Assembly: GCA_023399465.1 (NCBI GenBank)
Contig: JAEWPB010000111.1
Coordinates: forward strand, 1 to 21,712
Reading direction: 5' to 3'
Origin: Pseudomonadota bacterium
GTDB taxonomy: Bacteria > Pseudomonadota > Alphaproteobacteria > Rhizobiales > Rhizobiaceae
DNA: 21,712 bases
This document shows, one piece after another, positions 14,501-21,546 of the stretch; the first letter of the stretch is position 1, and each line of letters begins with the position of its first letter. The notes beneath the pieces were generated by a model. The model was given only the letters and a program-made list of their open reading frames with translations, was not told where the DNA came from and made no database searches. The translations under genes were made by a program, and so were the position numbers.

Positions 14501-15095
14501 TGCGGGGAACTCCTTGAACAGAATGATCGACATCCGCATCACTACCTGAGACATGCGTTTGGCCCGGCCACCCAGCTTCGCAGTGCTTGATCGTCAGGGC
14601 CGGAGCGGAGGCAACGACACCACCGAGATCGTTTCCGAGATGATGCGCGAGGATGCCGGTCAGCGCGTCGATATCCGGCAGGGGGATCGCGACATGCTTT
14701 TCCAGTCGCCCGGATCGCAATAGCGCCGGATCGATCTTCTCGGGGAGGTTCGTCGCTGCGACGACGATGACGCCATCGGTTTTGGCGGCGCCGTCGAGAA
14801 GCTCGAGCAGACGGTTGATCAGCGAGCGCCAATAATCGTCCTGCTGTTCCCGGCGAGCAGGCGATCGGTTGCCGATGTTGTCGATCTCGTCGATGAACAG
14901 GATGACCGGCGCGTTTTCGCGCGCCAGCGCGAACACAGCAGACATGCGCTTGAGGACATCGCCGAGATAGCCGGGTTCAAGCCAGGAAGCGACCGACGTG
15001 ACCAGCAGCGGAATCTGCAGTGCATTGCAGAGCGCTCGGGCATAGGTGGTCTTGCCGGTACCTGGCGGACCGGACAGGAGAGGCCTGGTACTCAT
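14493..15095 (-). CDS. AAA+ ATPase core of FtsH-like protein
   Basis: A 200-residue AAA+ large subdomain. Walker A GPPGTGKT is at residues 9-16, directly after the start. Walker B VILFIDE is at 64-70, sensor 1 VVAATN at 111-116, and the second region of homology DPALLRSGRLEKH with candidate arginine fingers at 122-134. The sequence is closest in style to FtsH (IDNIGNR and LP..DPALLRSGR). The domain is incomplete by itself: the helix that normally comes before Walker A (GYGDAREWALDL) is at the end of the upstream gene, and the lid is at the start of the downstream gene. The ATG overlaps the upstream stop in ATGA (15092-15095); its stop overlaps the next start by 8 nt. The last about 35 residues look unlike any AAA domain and may be out-of-frame translation. 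Confidence 0.85.
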   Translation of the reverse strand: MSTRPLLSGPPGTGKTTYARALCNALQIPLLVTSVASWLEPGYLGDVLKRMSAVFALARENAPVILFIDEIDNIGNRSPARREQQDDYWRSLINRLLELLDGAAKTDGVIVVAATNLPEKIDPALLRSGRLEKHVAIPLPDIDALTGILAHHLGNDLGGVVASAPALTIKHCEAGWPGQTHVSGSDADVDHSVQGVPRNV

Positions 15096-16288
15096 CTCAC
15101 CCCAGACCAGTCCGCCTTCGCGTCAGTGCTGGAGTCCTCCTTGAGATCGAGCGCCCATTCGCGTGCGTCGCCATAGCCCGAGAGTGTTTCGACCCGCAGA
15201 TGACACGACTGGCTGGTTTCCGTGCCGTGACTCTGTTGCTGTTCGAACGTCAGCGCTTGCTTCTGCGGCTGAATGACATCGACGCCGTCGACGGATGTCG
15301 TCGCATCGTCCCCATCCTTGATCAGAAAGCGGCTCTTGACCTTCGGCCGCCCCGACCGGTCGCTGCCGCGCCCGGAACTCCGGCCGTCATCGTCGTCGTC
15401 CTCCGATTTGTCTGCCGAGCGCGCCCGTTCTCCGAGGACTTCGAGGATCGACAGGATGTGTTCGAGTCCACGCCCGGGACGAATGGCCAGCGCCAGGGCA
15501 TCAATCGAAAGGCCTTCAAGGTCGAGCGCCTTCCTTTCCATCTGGGGCAACGACTGCTTCGGCGCGATACCGCAGCAAACATGCAGAAGCTCTGCGATCA
15601 GTTCATGATCGAGGCTACCGCATTCCAGCGCGAGATCGGGCGTCATCGAGACAAACGGAGCAAGCGTTCCCTTCGTCTCATCGGCGACGATCACCGGTGC
15701 TGTGCGCTCGAGCAGAACATCCGCCAGGAAACGGCTCAACGACCGCTCGACCGCCTTCGGCACATCGGAGCCGGCGAGTGTCTTGATCGTCTTGCGGGTC
15801 TTTCCGCGACGGCGCTCGCCATATCCGTCCGAGAGCGGGCGGCTGCGATGGACGTCTTCGAGCCTGGCCCAGTACGGCAGGATCAACCCATCCTCGAGCA
15901 TAAGGCCGAAGCGGCGTTCGAAACGCCCGACGGGTGCCTTCAACAGCACGAAGGCTCCGGGGTTCCGAAGGACGGCTGACAGTGCCGACATGTCGGGAAC
16001 GCTTGAACCAACGGCACGGGCAACCAGCAGGGCGACGGCGACATGAGCAGCGCCTGGCGCCGGCAACTGCTCGCGCAGCAGCGCCAGGAATGCGCTGGAC
16101 GCCGATGGCGTGTTCTCCGCAATCGTTGCGGCAACGACCCGTCCCGATTTCAGCCGGCCCGAGGCCGCGCGGTCGGTCCTGCCCTTCGGGGTAGGACGAA
16201 CGGTTTCATGGGCCGGTACTCCGGGAAGGTCCTGGATCAGCATGTCGACCGCCATCGTCTTGTGTGGCGCTTTCCCGAGACGCCGCAT
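15092..16288 (-). CDS. N-terminal module of FtsH-like AAA protein, unknown function
   Basis: A 398-residue protein. The body (about 1-290) is alpha-helical in style and not recognised. It is followed by an acidic, Ser/Gly/Arg-rich linker with five consecutive Asp (about 302-325), and by a C-terminal stretch VETLSGYGDAREWALDL that in related AAA proteins stands immediately before the Walker A motif. It therefore appears to be the N-terminal part of the ATPase in the next, overlapping frame. The ATG at 16288 has only a weak ribosome binding site, and the frame is open further upstream for 21 codons with protein-like sequence (SEQSLRLLDADPAKARAEI) until the TGA of the small gene before it, which is in the same frame. 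The true start is thus uncertain: a lost start codon or a nonsense mutation is possible. Confidence 0.7.
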   Translation of the reverse strand: MRRLGKAPHKTMAVDMLIQDLPGVPAHETVRPTPKGRTDRAASGRLKSGRVVAATIAENTPSASSAFLALLREQLPAPGAAHVAVALLVARAVGSSVPDMSALSAVLRNPGAFVLLKAPVGRFERRFGLMLEDGLILPYWARLEDVHRSRPLSDGYGERRRGKTRKTIKTLAGSDVPKAVERSLSRFLADVLLERTAPVIVADETKGTLAPFVSMTPDLALECGSLDHELIAELLHVCCGIAPKQSLPQMERKALDLEGLSIDALALAIRPGRGLEHILSILEVLGERARSADKSEDDDDDGRSSGRGSDRSGRPKVKSRFLIKDGDDATTSVDGVDVIQPQKQALTFEQQQSHGTETSQSCHLRVETLSGYGDAREWALDLKEDSSTDAKADWSGVR

Positions 16289-16351
16289 GATCTCGGCGCG
16301 CGCCTTGGCCGGGTCGGCGTCGAGCAGACGCAGGGATTGCTCTGAAACACG

Positions 16352-16501
16352 TCAGGCCGTTCCGCTCATCTCTTCCCCCGGAACAATGAAGTCCGACTCC
16401 AGCAGTCCGGCGACCGTCGCCCGCTCGTAAAGATCGAGGATGGCCAGCCGGCGGATACGGGCCAGCAGATAGCGCGTGATACGATCGGTCAGCGTTTCCA
16501 T
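16352..16501 (-). CDS. 49-residue protein of unknown function
   Basis: A short gene beginning at ATG 16501, with GGAGG upstream, and overlapping the previous stop in TGATG. The peptide is a single amphipathic helical region (ITRYLLARIRRLAILDLYERA) with an acidic end. It is in the same frame as the following 398-aa gene, separated from it by one TGA, so it may once have been that protein's N-terminus. I recognise no family. Confidence 0.55.
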   Translation of the reverse strand: METLTDRITRYLLARIRRLAILDLYERATVAGLLESDFIVPGEEMSGTA

Positions 16502-16908
16502 CACGCGCCCTCCCCGGTTCCATCGGCCTCGTGCATCCCATCGATGGCCAGCAGTTTGCGATTGCCCTCCAGCCAATCCTGCAGCATCAGCGCCGCCGGA
16601 TCGCCGGAAGCACATAGTGTGAGGAGTTGCTCCCGGAAGAGTTTCGGGATGCTGGTCATGGCAATGCCTTTGCGTTTGGCAAAGCCGATCACGATCTTGG
16701 CGACGATGACAGGATCGGGCAGTTGGCCCGGTTTCGATGTGCACATGGCCATGGCAAGAGGAATGGCGGATCCGGAATCCCCGTTGCGGTTCTGGGCCGC
16801 TTGCAGCTTTGCCAATCGGGACAGCCGGCTGGAAGGCAAGGGTTTTGAGGACGGTTGATGCTCGGCGGCGCGGGGGAATGGAATGATGGTGGCAGTGTCT
16901 CGGCTCAT
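16501..16908 (-). CDS. 135-residue protein of unknown function
   Basis: Starts at ATG 16908 with AGGAG upstream. The N-terminal RDTATIIPFPRAAEHQ is followed by a low-complexity Ser/Leu stretch, a helix-rich middle (LPDPVIVAKIVIGFAKRKG, then IPKLFREQLL) and ALMLQDWLEGNRKLLAIDG. The style recalls conserved hypothetical proteins of alphaproteobacterial islands, but I cannot name a domain. It overlaps the following 49-aa gene by one base (TGATG) and lies 81 bp after the nuclease-like gene, so all are probably one transcript. Confidence 0.6.
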   Translation of the reverse strand: MSRDTATIIPFPRAAEHQPSSKPLPSSRLSRLAKLQAAQNRNGDSGSAIPLAMAMCTSKPGQLPDPVIVAKIVIGFAKRKGIAMTSIPKLFREQLLTLCASGDPAALMLQDWLEGNRKLLAIDGMHEADGTGEGA

Positions 16909-16989
16909 GACAGACGTCTCCTGTCGCCGAACCTGATGGCTCGGCGTGAACGAATGGAACGGAAGCGAAAAGGAAGGTCGGCGGACGGC

Positions 16990-17895
16990 TCAGCCGGCGC
17001 CGGTCCGTGGTATCCGGGCAAATCCGACCCGGATATGACCGTGCTCTGCCGGCTGATGAGCCTCGATGTTCGCGCCAGCGCCCGGGGCACACTTGTCGCT
17101 TCCGTTCATGTCAGCGATGTCCGTCGGGGTGTGGCGAGCCGGTTCCTCTTTTGGCCCGATGGAGTGCCGAGCCTGCGTCCAGTTCTCGTCGATCCGGGAA
17201 TGGAAGCGTTCGCGCAACATGCCGATCGCCCTCCCCGCCCCACCGATCTCGACGAGATGATCGAGATGGCTGAGCGGCCAGACACCGCCGGCAATGTCGG
17301 CGCGCTGGTTTTCGGCATTGAGGATGACGACACGCACCTCTTCGGCGACGAGGCGATGAGGGTCGCGGTAGAGAAGGTCGGGAACGACGAGCGCCGCCGC
17401 CAGCATGCGGGACTTCAGCTCGTTGATACGCGAAACCTCGTAAGAGCCGAGGCTGCGCTTGACGTCGACGACATGTGCGAGCTTCGTCTTGCGGTTCATG
17501 ATGATCAGGTCCGGTGTGTAGCTTTTTCGTCCGCCGGTATCCGCATCGAGCGTCAGGGATCGAAAGTGTTTCGGATCATTTTTCTCGACCAGCTCGAGCG
17601 CCGTCTTCGTGACCGGCAGCCGCAGATTTTGCGTCAGCACCACGAGATCCCGGTTGAGGTTGGCGATGATACCGATACCGAGTTCGAGCAGCCGCCCTTC
17701 CTGGATAGGAATGGCGCGCAGGATCGCGGCGGCTTCAGAGACACGGGCGGCGAGCGCCCTGGAAAGGGCGCAGGCGGAGAAGGGCTGCGACGAAAGCTCG
17801 TCGATGAGGACTTCGAAGAGCGGCCGGAGGGCGTCGAAATCGACGGCATGCGGATAGGCTGGCGCGCTAGGCGCACCGGATAGAATGGTCGTCAT
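16990..17895 (-). CDS. Putative PD-(D/E)XK nuclease-like protein
   Basis: A 301-residue protein. YTPDLIIMN at about residues 126-134 followed by AHVVDVKRS at 140-148 gives the PD ... DxK arrangement (D129, D144, K146) of PD-(D/E)XK nucleases, with a preceding helix QEGRLLELGI that offers the family's usual glutamate (E66 or E71). Spacing and the two strands around PD and DVK fit the fold. The first 60 residues are helical and the last about 80 are low in order (Pro, Gly, His rich). AGGAG 8 nt before ATG 17895 supports the start. It is the first gene of the series leading to the FtsH-like protein. Nuclease activity is inferred from the motif only; a structural, inactive role is possible. Confidence 0.6.
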   Translation of the reverse strand: MTTILSGAPSAPAYPHAVDFDALRPLFEVLIDELSSQPFSACALSRALAARVSEAAAILRAIPIQEGRLLELGIGIIANLNRDLVVLTQNLRLPVTKTALELVEKNDPKHFRSLTLDADTGGRKSYTPDLIIMNRKTKLAHVVDVKRSLGSYEVSRINELKSRMLAAALVVPDLLYRDPHRLVAEEVRVVILNAENQRADIAGGVWPLSHLDHLVEIGGAGRAIGMLRERFHSRIDENWTQARHSIGPKEEPARHTPTDIADMNGSDKCAPGAGANIEAHQPAEHGHIRVGFARIPRTGAG

Positions 17896-17954
17896 GGTAT
17901 TGCTCCTGCTGAAGGTAGAGATCGGCGCACCAACGTCAGGCGCGCGGCGTCCGC

Positions 17955-17973
17955 TGCGGAAATGATTTCCGCA
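17955..17973. promoter_or_regulatory. 19-bp palindrome upstream of the nuclease-like gene
   Basis: TGCGGAAATGATTTCCGCA has 8-bp arms around TGA and lies 60 bp before the ATG of the first island gene, a good place for an operator. The same 15-bp core (CGGAAATGATTTCCG) is at 21197-21211. Confidence 0.5.
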
Positions 17974-18434
17974 TCCGGGGGCCGGCTGGCTTCAAAAGAA
18001 GCCATGTCCGAAGTTGGGGTGATCGCCCTTGGATGAGATCAGGCTTTCGCCCGTCCAAACACGCTGGCCATGGTGCGAGGAACCAACCGGCGCCGCGGCC
18101 GCGCGCAGGTTTCAACAGGATCAGGAGACGGATGTGCTTCCTGTTCGGAAGCAAAGCAGGTAAGGGTCGACATAGCCGGTGGCCTTTCGAGAGAAGGTTG
18201 CGGGTCAGGCCCTCGTTCGGTGTTCCACCACCGGCGAGGGCCGCTAAGTGTCTGCAGATGTTCAGTTTCTGCGGACCCTGTCGACATAGCCCGGAGAACC
18301 CGCTCCGGCAAGCCGGTTGGAACGCATCCGGAACAAAGAGCTCCGGTATGGTTAACGGACGACGCGGCATGGAAGCGCCAGGCAGCCGATGCGTGGTCTG
18401 TAGCGATTGCAGGGCTAACGTCATCATTCGCTAA
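17974..18434. other. Region without a supported gene
   Basis: About 460 bp with only open frames of poor composition on both strands. One plus-strand ATG at 18132 has AGGAG upstream and opens a 100-codon frame (MCFLFGSKAGKG at its start) rich in Arg, Pro and Ser, ending at 18434; I do not recognise it and would not call it a gene. It probably contains relics and the island's edge. Confidence 0.35.
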
Positions 18435-18500
18435 TCCGGCTTCACCTTGCTCGAAACCCTGATCGCCATTCTGATGCTGTCGATCGCGCTCGGCATTGCG
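18435..18500 (+). pseudogene. Prepilin/pseudopilin N-terminal remnant
   Basis: The plus strand reads SGFTLLETLIAILMLSIALG after a TAA at 18432-18434. This is the type IV prepilin / type II secretion pseudopilin signature: a G before the cleavage site, FTLLE with Glu at position 5, and a 15-residue hydrophobic helix. No start codon, leader peptide or downstream pilin body remains. It is a scrap of a GspG/H/I/J-like gene brought next to the recombinase gene. Confidence 0.45.
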
Positions 18501-18514
18501 GAGCCCGCCGGCCC

Positions 18515-19126
18515 ATGTGCCCACGTCGGATTTGTGAGCGGCAGCAAAGCGCCCATTTCAGATATTCATGCTATATTTTCGACTTCCCAAAAGCTGCAAT
18601 TCGCTTCTTTCTTGATAGAGAGGGGCGCATGCGAGACCGAGCGCTGTTCGATCTCGCGATCGACAGCAAGCTACGAGGCTGCGATCTCGTACAGATCAAG
18701 ATCGGAACTCTCGTCACGGGCCAGGAGATCCGAACACGAGCAATGGTTATCCAGCAGAAAACCGGGCGTCCTGTACAGTTCGAGATCACGGCGGAGGTCA
18801 GGGCAAGTTTGCTCGCTTGGCTTCAGCGAAGAGGCGGCACTATAGATGACTTCGCATTCCCGAGCCGAGTCGATCATGCTGATCACCTCAGCACCCGCCA
18901 ATATGCTAGGCTGGTCGATGAGTGGGTCACTGCGATTGGACTGCGTCGTGAAGATTACGGCACACACTCTCTTCGACGCACGAAGGTTGCGATGATCTAC
19001 AAGGCCACCGGGAATCTTCGTGCGATCCAGATCCTGCTCGGACATACAAAGATCGAGAATACGGTCAGGTATCTGGGTGTCGACATCGAGGATGCTCTTG
19101 AACTCGCCGAGCGTACGGAGATCTGA
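18515..19126 (+). CDS. Tyrosine recombinase (short integrase)
   Basis: A 203-residue tyrosine recombinase consisting mainly of the catalytic domain. The catalytic set is visible: Arg I in LAIDSKLRGCDL, Lys in QQKTGRPV, HxxR in GTHSLRRTK, the late His in LLGHTKIENT and the nucleophile Tyr in VRYLGVD. The N-terminal SAM-like core-binding domain of XerC/D-type enzymes is absent; only about 40 residues precede the catalytic region. Such 200-residue integrases are frequent in rhizobia and sphingomonads, so this is probably a natural short form. The ATG at 18515 has only a distant GGAG, so the start is uncertain. It is next to the island gene series and could have mobilised it, but no att sites were found. 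Confidence 0.9.
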   Translation: MCPRRICERQQSAHFRYSCYIFDFPKAAIRFFLDREGRMRDRALFDLAIDSKLRGCDLVQIKIGTLVTGQEIRTRAMVIQQKTGRPVQFEITAEVRASLLAWLQRRGGTIDDFAFPSRVDHADHLSTRQYARLVDEWVTAIGLRREDYGTHSLRRTKVAMIYKATGNLRAIQILLGHTKIENTVRYLGVDIEDALELAERTEI

Positions 19127-19147
19127 AAATTTCCAGCGCCGGCCGGG

Positions 19148-19176
19148 CGATGCCGTTTGCATGTCGCGCGGCATCG
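19148..19176 (+). terminator. Possible terminator of the recombinase gene
   Basis: CGATGCCG and CGGCATCG form an 8-bp stem around a 13-base loop, 22 bp after the recombinase stop; a short T-run (CCATTTTC) follows. The loop is long, so this is only a plausible rho-independent terminator. Confidence 0.4.
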
Positions 19177-19348
19177 TCCATTTTCTGAGGGGGCGACTAT
19201 TCGCATTCGAGTCGGCCGTAGAGCGCAGCTTTGCCGGTTCCTGAAAACAGACTGCGCCAGCGAGCACGCTGGAGGCCGTGGTTGCGGATGATCATCATTT
19301 GCTGTCCGAAGGTAGCAGACCGAACCCGGAACCGAACTCCTTCCAGGC
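19177..19348. other. Convergent spacer between recombinase and PQQ-type gene
   Basis: Contains a small perfect hairpin CCAGCG-AGCA-CGCTGG at 19257-19272 without a U-run. No gene seen. Confidence 0.35.
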
Positions 19349-20902
19349 TTATTGTTTCGCCACCGAAAAGGCATAGAGCTTGTGGCTATCGCCGGCATAG
19401 GGCAGCCCGAGGATCTTGGTGTGATAACCGCTGCCCCAGTAGACCGTGCCGTCGACGATGGCAGCGCCGGACACAACCGCGCCGCCGCTCTCGAATTTCC
19501 ACTTGATTTCACCGGTGGCCGCATCGAGCGCGTACATGTTCGCGCCACTGCCGGCGAGTGAGCCGGCATAGACCACGCCATTGGCCTCTGACATCGCAAC
19601 GGTGTCCATCATCTGCTGCGGATCGGCGGTGCGCCAGAGCACCTTGCCCGTGGCCGCATCGACCGCTGCCCAAATACCGTCGGTAGTCATCTGGCCCTTT
19701 GGTGTAGTGACGGCGACGGATTCATGGTTCAGATTCCCGATCGATGCGTATACGCGCTTACCATCGGCGGCGGTCCCCCACATCATGCCGCCCAGCAGAC
19801 TTCCGGGGCCGACCTTGGTGTGCCAGACGACATCACCAGTCTGCGGGTCGAGCGCCCAATAGACGCCGCTCTTCTGACCGGCACCGAGCAGGATTCGTTC
19901 CTGGCCTGCCATAGTTGTCGTGAACAGGTTGGGACCCGCATCGAAGTCGTAATCCGGACCATCCTCATGGTTGAAATTCGTCGACATGTCGGCATCTAGC
20001 GTGCGCTTGGCCCATGCGATTTTGCCGGTCTTCAGGTCAAGCGCGACAATGCTGTCGATATGGTTGTCAGGCACGTCCGGTTTGCAGTTTTCCTGCCCCG
20101 GATACCGGCAGACACCATTCGGAACGGAGTAATTGTTGCCAGTGGCGACGTGCAGCAGGCCTGTCCGGTGATCGACGACCGGCGTGCTGCCCCAGACCGC
20201 CCCGCCCGTATAACCCTCGGGCACCATGTGGGTCTTCCAGCGCAACTTACCGGTCGTGGCGTCGAGAGCCAAGACGCTGCCGCGGAACTTGGGAACTTCC
20301 TGGAGCGCCTCGGCCCGCGACGAAACCCCGACGTAAACGATACCATCGTCGATCACCGGCGAACCGGTGATGATGGCGCTCGGGTCCGACTCGACCCGGG
20401 TGTGCCACAACGGTGCGCCATCGTCGGCCTTGATTCCGAGCACGTAGGCGCCGGTCTTGTTGTTCACGAGCTGCGTGCCCTGGCCGATCACCAGCGCACC
20501 TTTCCAATAGGCGGGGCTGGTACGCGAAGCGTCGTTGGAAATCCCGGTGTAGTCACTGACCTTCTTGCGCCACTTCACTCGTCCCGTCGCGGCTTCGACG
20601 GCCCACAACGTACCGCCAAAGTCGGGAACATAGACGGTGCCATCGACAACGGTCGGCGTGGCAGCTACGTTGCCGTCGGTATCGAGCGTCCAGCGAGGGG
20701 ACAGCCTTGCCACGTTATCCGGCCCGATCGCGTGCTCGCCCGGCGCGCTGCGGGTGTTATGAAGATTCTGCCCCGCCATCGGCCAATCCCCTGCGCTTTG
20801 CGCTACAGTGGGACCGGCGGCCATAACGGCACCCGTCAGCAAGACAGCGGCTGCGATTGCGGGTTTCGACCGGCGCAGGGACGAGAGCCAACTTTTTTGC
20901 AT
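19349..20902 (-). CDS. PQQ-type beta-propeller dehydrogenase, polyvinyl-alcohol-dehydrogenase-like
   Basis: A 517-residue exported protein. The signal peptide (residues 1-37: basic start, LLTGAVMAAG core, cut near AQSA) directs it to the periplasm. The mature protein begins DWPMAGQNLHNTRSAPGEHA, as in polyvinyl alcohol dehydrogenases and quinohemoprotein alcohol dehydrogenases, followed by repeated propeller blades with the pattern V.DGTVYV..FGG.L.A.EAATG...W (for example ALDLKTGKIAWAKR, ALDATTGKLRWKTH). No CxxCH haem motif is present, so the cytochrome c domain of quinohemoproteins is missing. The start ATG 20902 (GAGG 7 nt upstream, followed at once by the signal peptide) is better than the upstream in-frame ATG at 21040. 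It may oxidise alcohols with PQQ; alternatively it is only a structural propeller of the BamB type. No pqq or cytochrome genes are near. Confidence 0.85.
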   Translation of the reverse strand: MQKSWLSSLRRSKPAIAAAVLLTGAVMAAGPTVAQSAGDWPMAGQNLHNTRSAPGEHAIGPDNVARLSPRWTLDTDGNVAATPTVVDGTVYVPDFGGTLWAVEAATGRVKWRKKVSDYTGISNDASRTSPAYWKGALVIGQGTQLVNNKTGAYVLGIKADDGAPLWHTRVESDPSAIITGSPVIDDGIVYVGVSSRAEALQEVPKFRGSVLALDATTGKLRWKTHMVPEGYTGGAVWGSTPVVDHRTGLLHVATGNNYSVPNGVCRYPGQENCKPDVPDNHIDSIVALDLKTGKIAWAKRTLDADMSTNFNHEDGPDYDFDAGPNLFTTTMAGQERILLGAGQKSGVYWALDPQTGDVVWHTKVGPGSLLGGMMWGTAADGKRVYASIGNLNHESVAVTTPKGQMTTDGIWAAVDAATGKVLWRTADPQQMMDTVAMSEANGVVYAGSLAGSGANMYALDAATGEIKWKFESGGAVVSGAAIVDGTVYWGSGYHTKILGLPYAGDSHKLYAFSVAKQ

Positions 20903-21369
20903 TGCTCCACCTCTATGAGACGGGCAACTGTGTGAAAAGTGAGGTAGAGCCCAATTGTTGAACTTCAAGGGTGACCGTTCTGTACCGGATGCGAGCGAGG
21001 CGCTCGTCTGGTGTGCCGTGCTCGTCCGCGTTGGCTTCATGAGATCGCGGCACGCAGAATTTGGCTTCTTTCGGCTTGCTAGAGATTGCTCAATCGAAGC
21101 GAGGCCTGCCGCATGACCACAATTGGGAGCGTCTGCGGAACGTCCGCTACTGCCAAATGTGATCCGGAAGCGGACTGGCAGCTTCCGGCCCCCTACCGGA
21201 AATGATTTCCGCTTTGCGCCTTCATGTCGGTCATAGAGGCCGTCGTGATATGCACCTCAAAGCAGACATCACTCGGCTTCACTGCGTCGCCTGTGCGTTT
21301 TTTTCCGTGCCGCGATATCGGCGATGACACATCCCTAAGATGTAAAACGGCCAGTTCGAAAACTAAACG
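20903..21369. other. Intergenic region with relic inverted repeats
   Basis: About 470 bp without a supported gene. It contains an 8-bp inverted repeat (CCGGAAGC 21164-21171, GCTTCCGG 21181-21188), the CGGAAATGATTTCCG palindrome (21197-21211), and a T7 run near 21299 without a convincing stem. The promoter of the minus-strand propeller gene should be in its left part. Nothing reads as tRNA. Confidence 0.4.
21197..21211. repeat. Palindrome shared with 17957-17971
   Basis: CGGAAATGATTTCCG, identical in 15 bases to the core upstream of the nuclease-like gene. Confidence 0.6.
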
Positions 21370-21398
21370 TTGACCTGCTGGTGTGGAACCCGTATATA
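21370..21398 (+). promoter_or_regulatory. Sigma70-type promoter of the cold-shock gene
   Basis: TTGACC (21370-21375) and TATATA (21393-21398) with a 17-bp spacer, a near-consensus housekeeping promoter. ATCGATTATCGAT follows directly. Confidence 0.7.
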
Positions 21399-21404
21399 TC
21401 GATT

Positions 21405-21546
21405 ATCGATCTTTTGCTTGCCGAGCTTTGTCTACTTCGCGATTGGCACCGCGTTTTAAGCGATCTTCTCTTTCAAAAATAGTCGGTTTTCATCTGCGTG
21501 GCCTCTGCCGCGCGGTTCCTCAATCTATGCTTTGAAAGGGTTCATC
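21405..21546 (+). promoter_or_regulatory. Long 5' leader of the cold-shock mRNA
   Basis: From the inferred transcription start to the ATG there are about 140 untranslated bases, AT-rich at first and then pyrimidine-rich, ending in GAAAGGG as ribosome binding site. Long structured leaders are typical of cspA-type mRNAs and act as temperature-responsive elements. The boundary is inferred from the promoter. Confidence 0.5.

Noticed and set aside
15020..15979. Plus-strand open frame of 319 codons opposite the 398-aa ORF
   Set aside because: Composition and lack of motifs indicate the complement of the minus-strand gene, which carries the AAA-linked GYGDAREW motif.
16855..17883. Plus-strand open frame of 342 codons opposite the nuclease-like gene
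   Set aside because: Shadow frame: extreme Arg/Asp/Glu content, no good ribosome binding site, while the minus frame has AGGAG and a plausible fold.
20903..21040. N-terminal extension of the propeller protein
   Set aside because: The ATG at 20902 has a ribosome binding site and is followed directly by a signal peptide; the extension would bury the signal.
21164..21188. Rho-independent terminator
   Set aside because: The stem is good, but no U-run follows on either strand and no gene ends close by.
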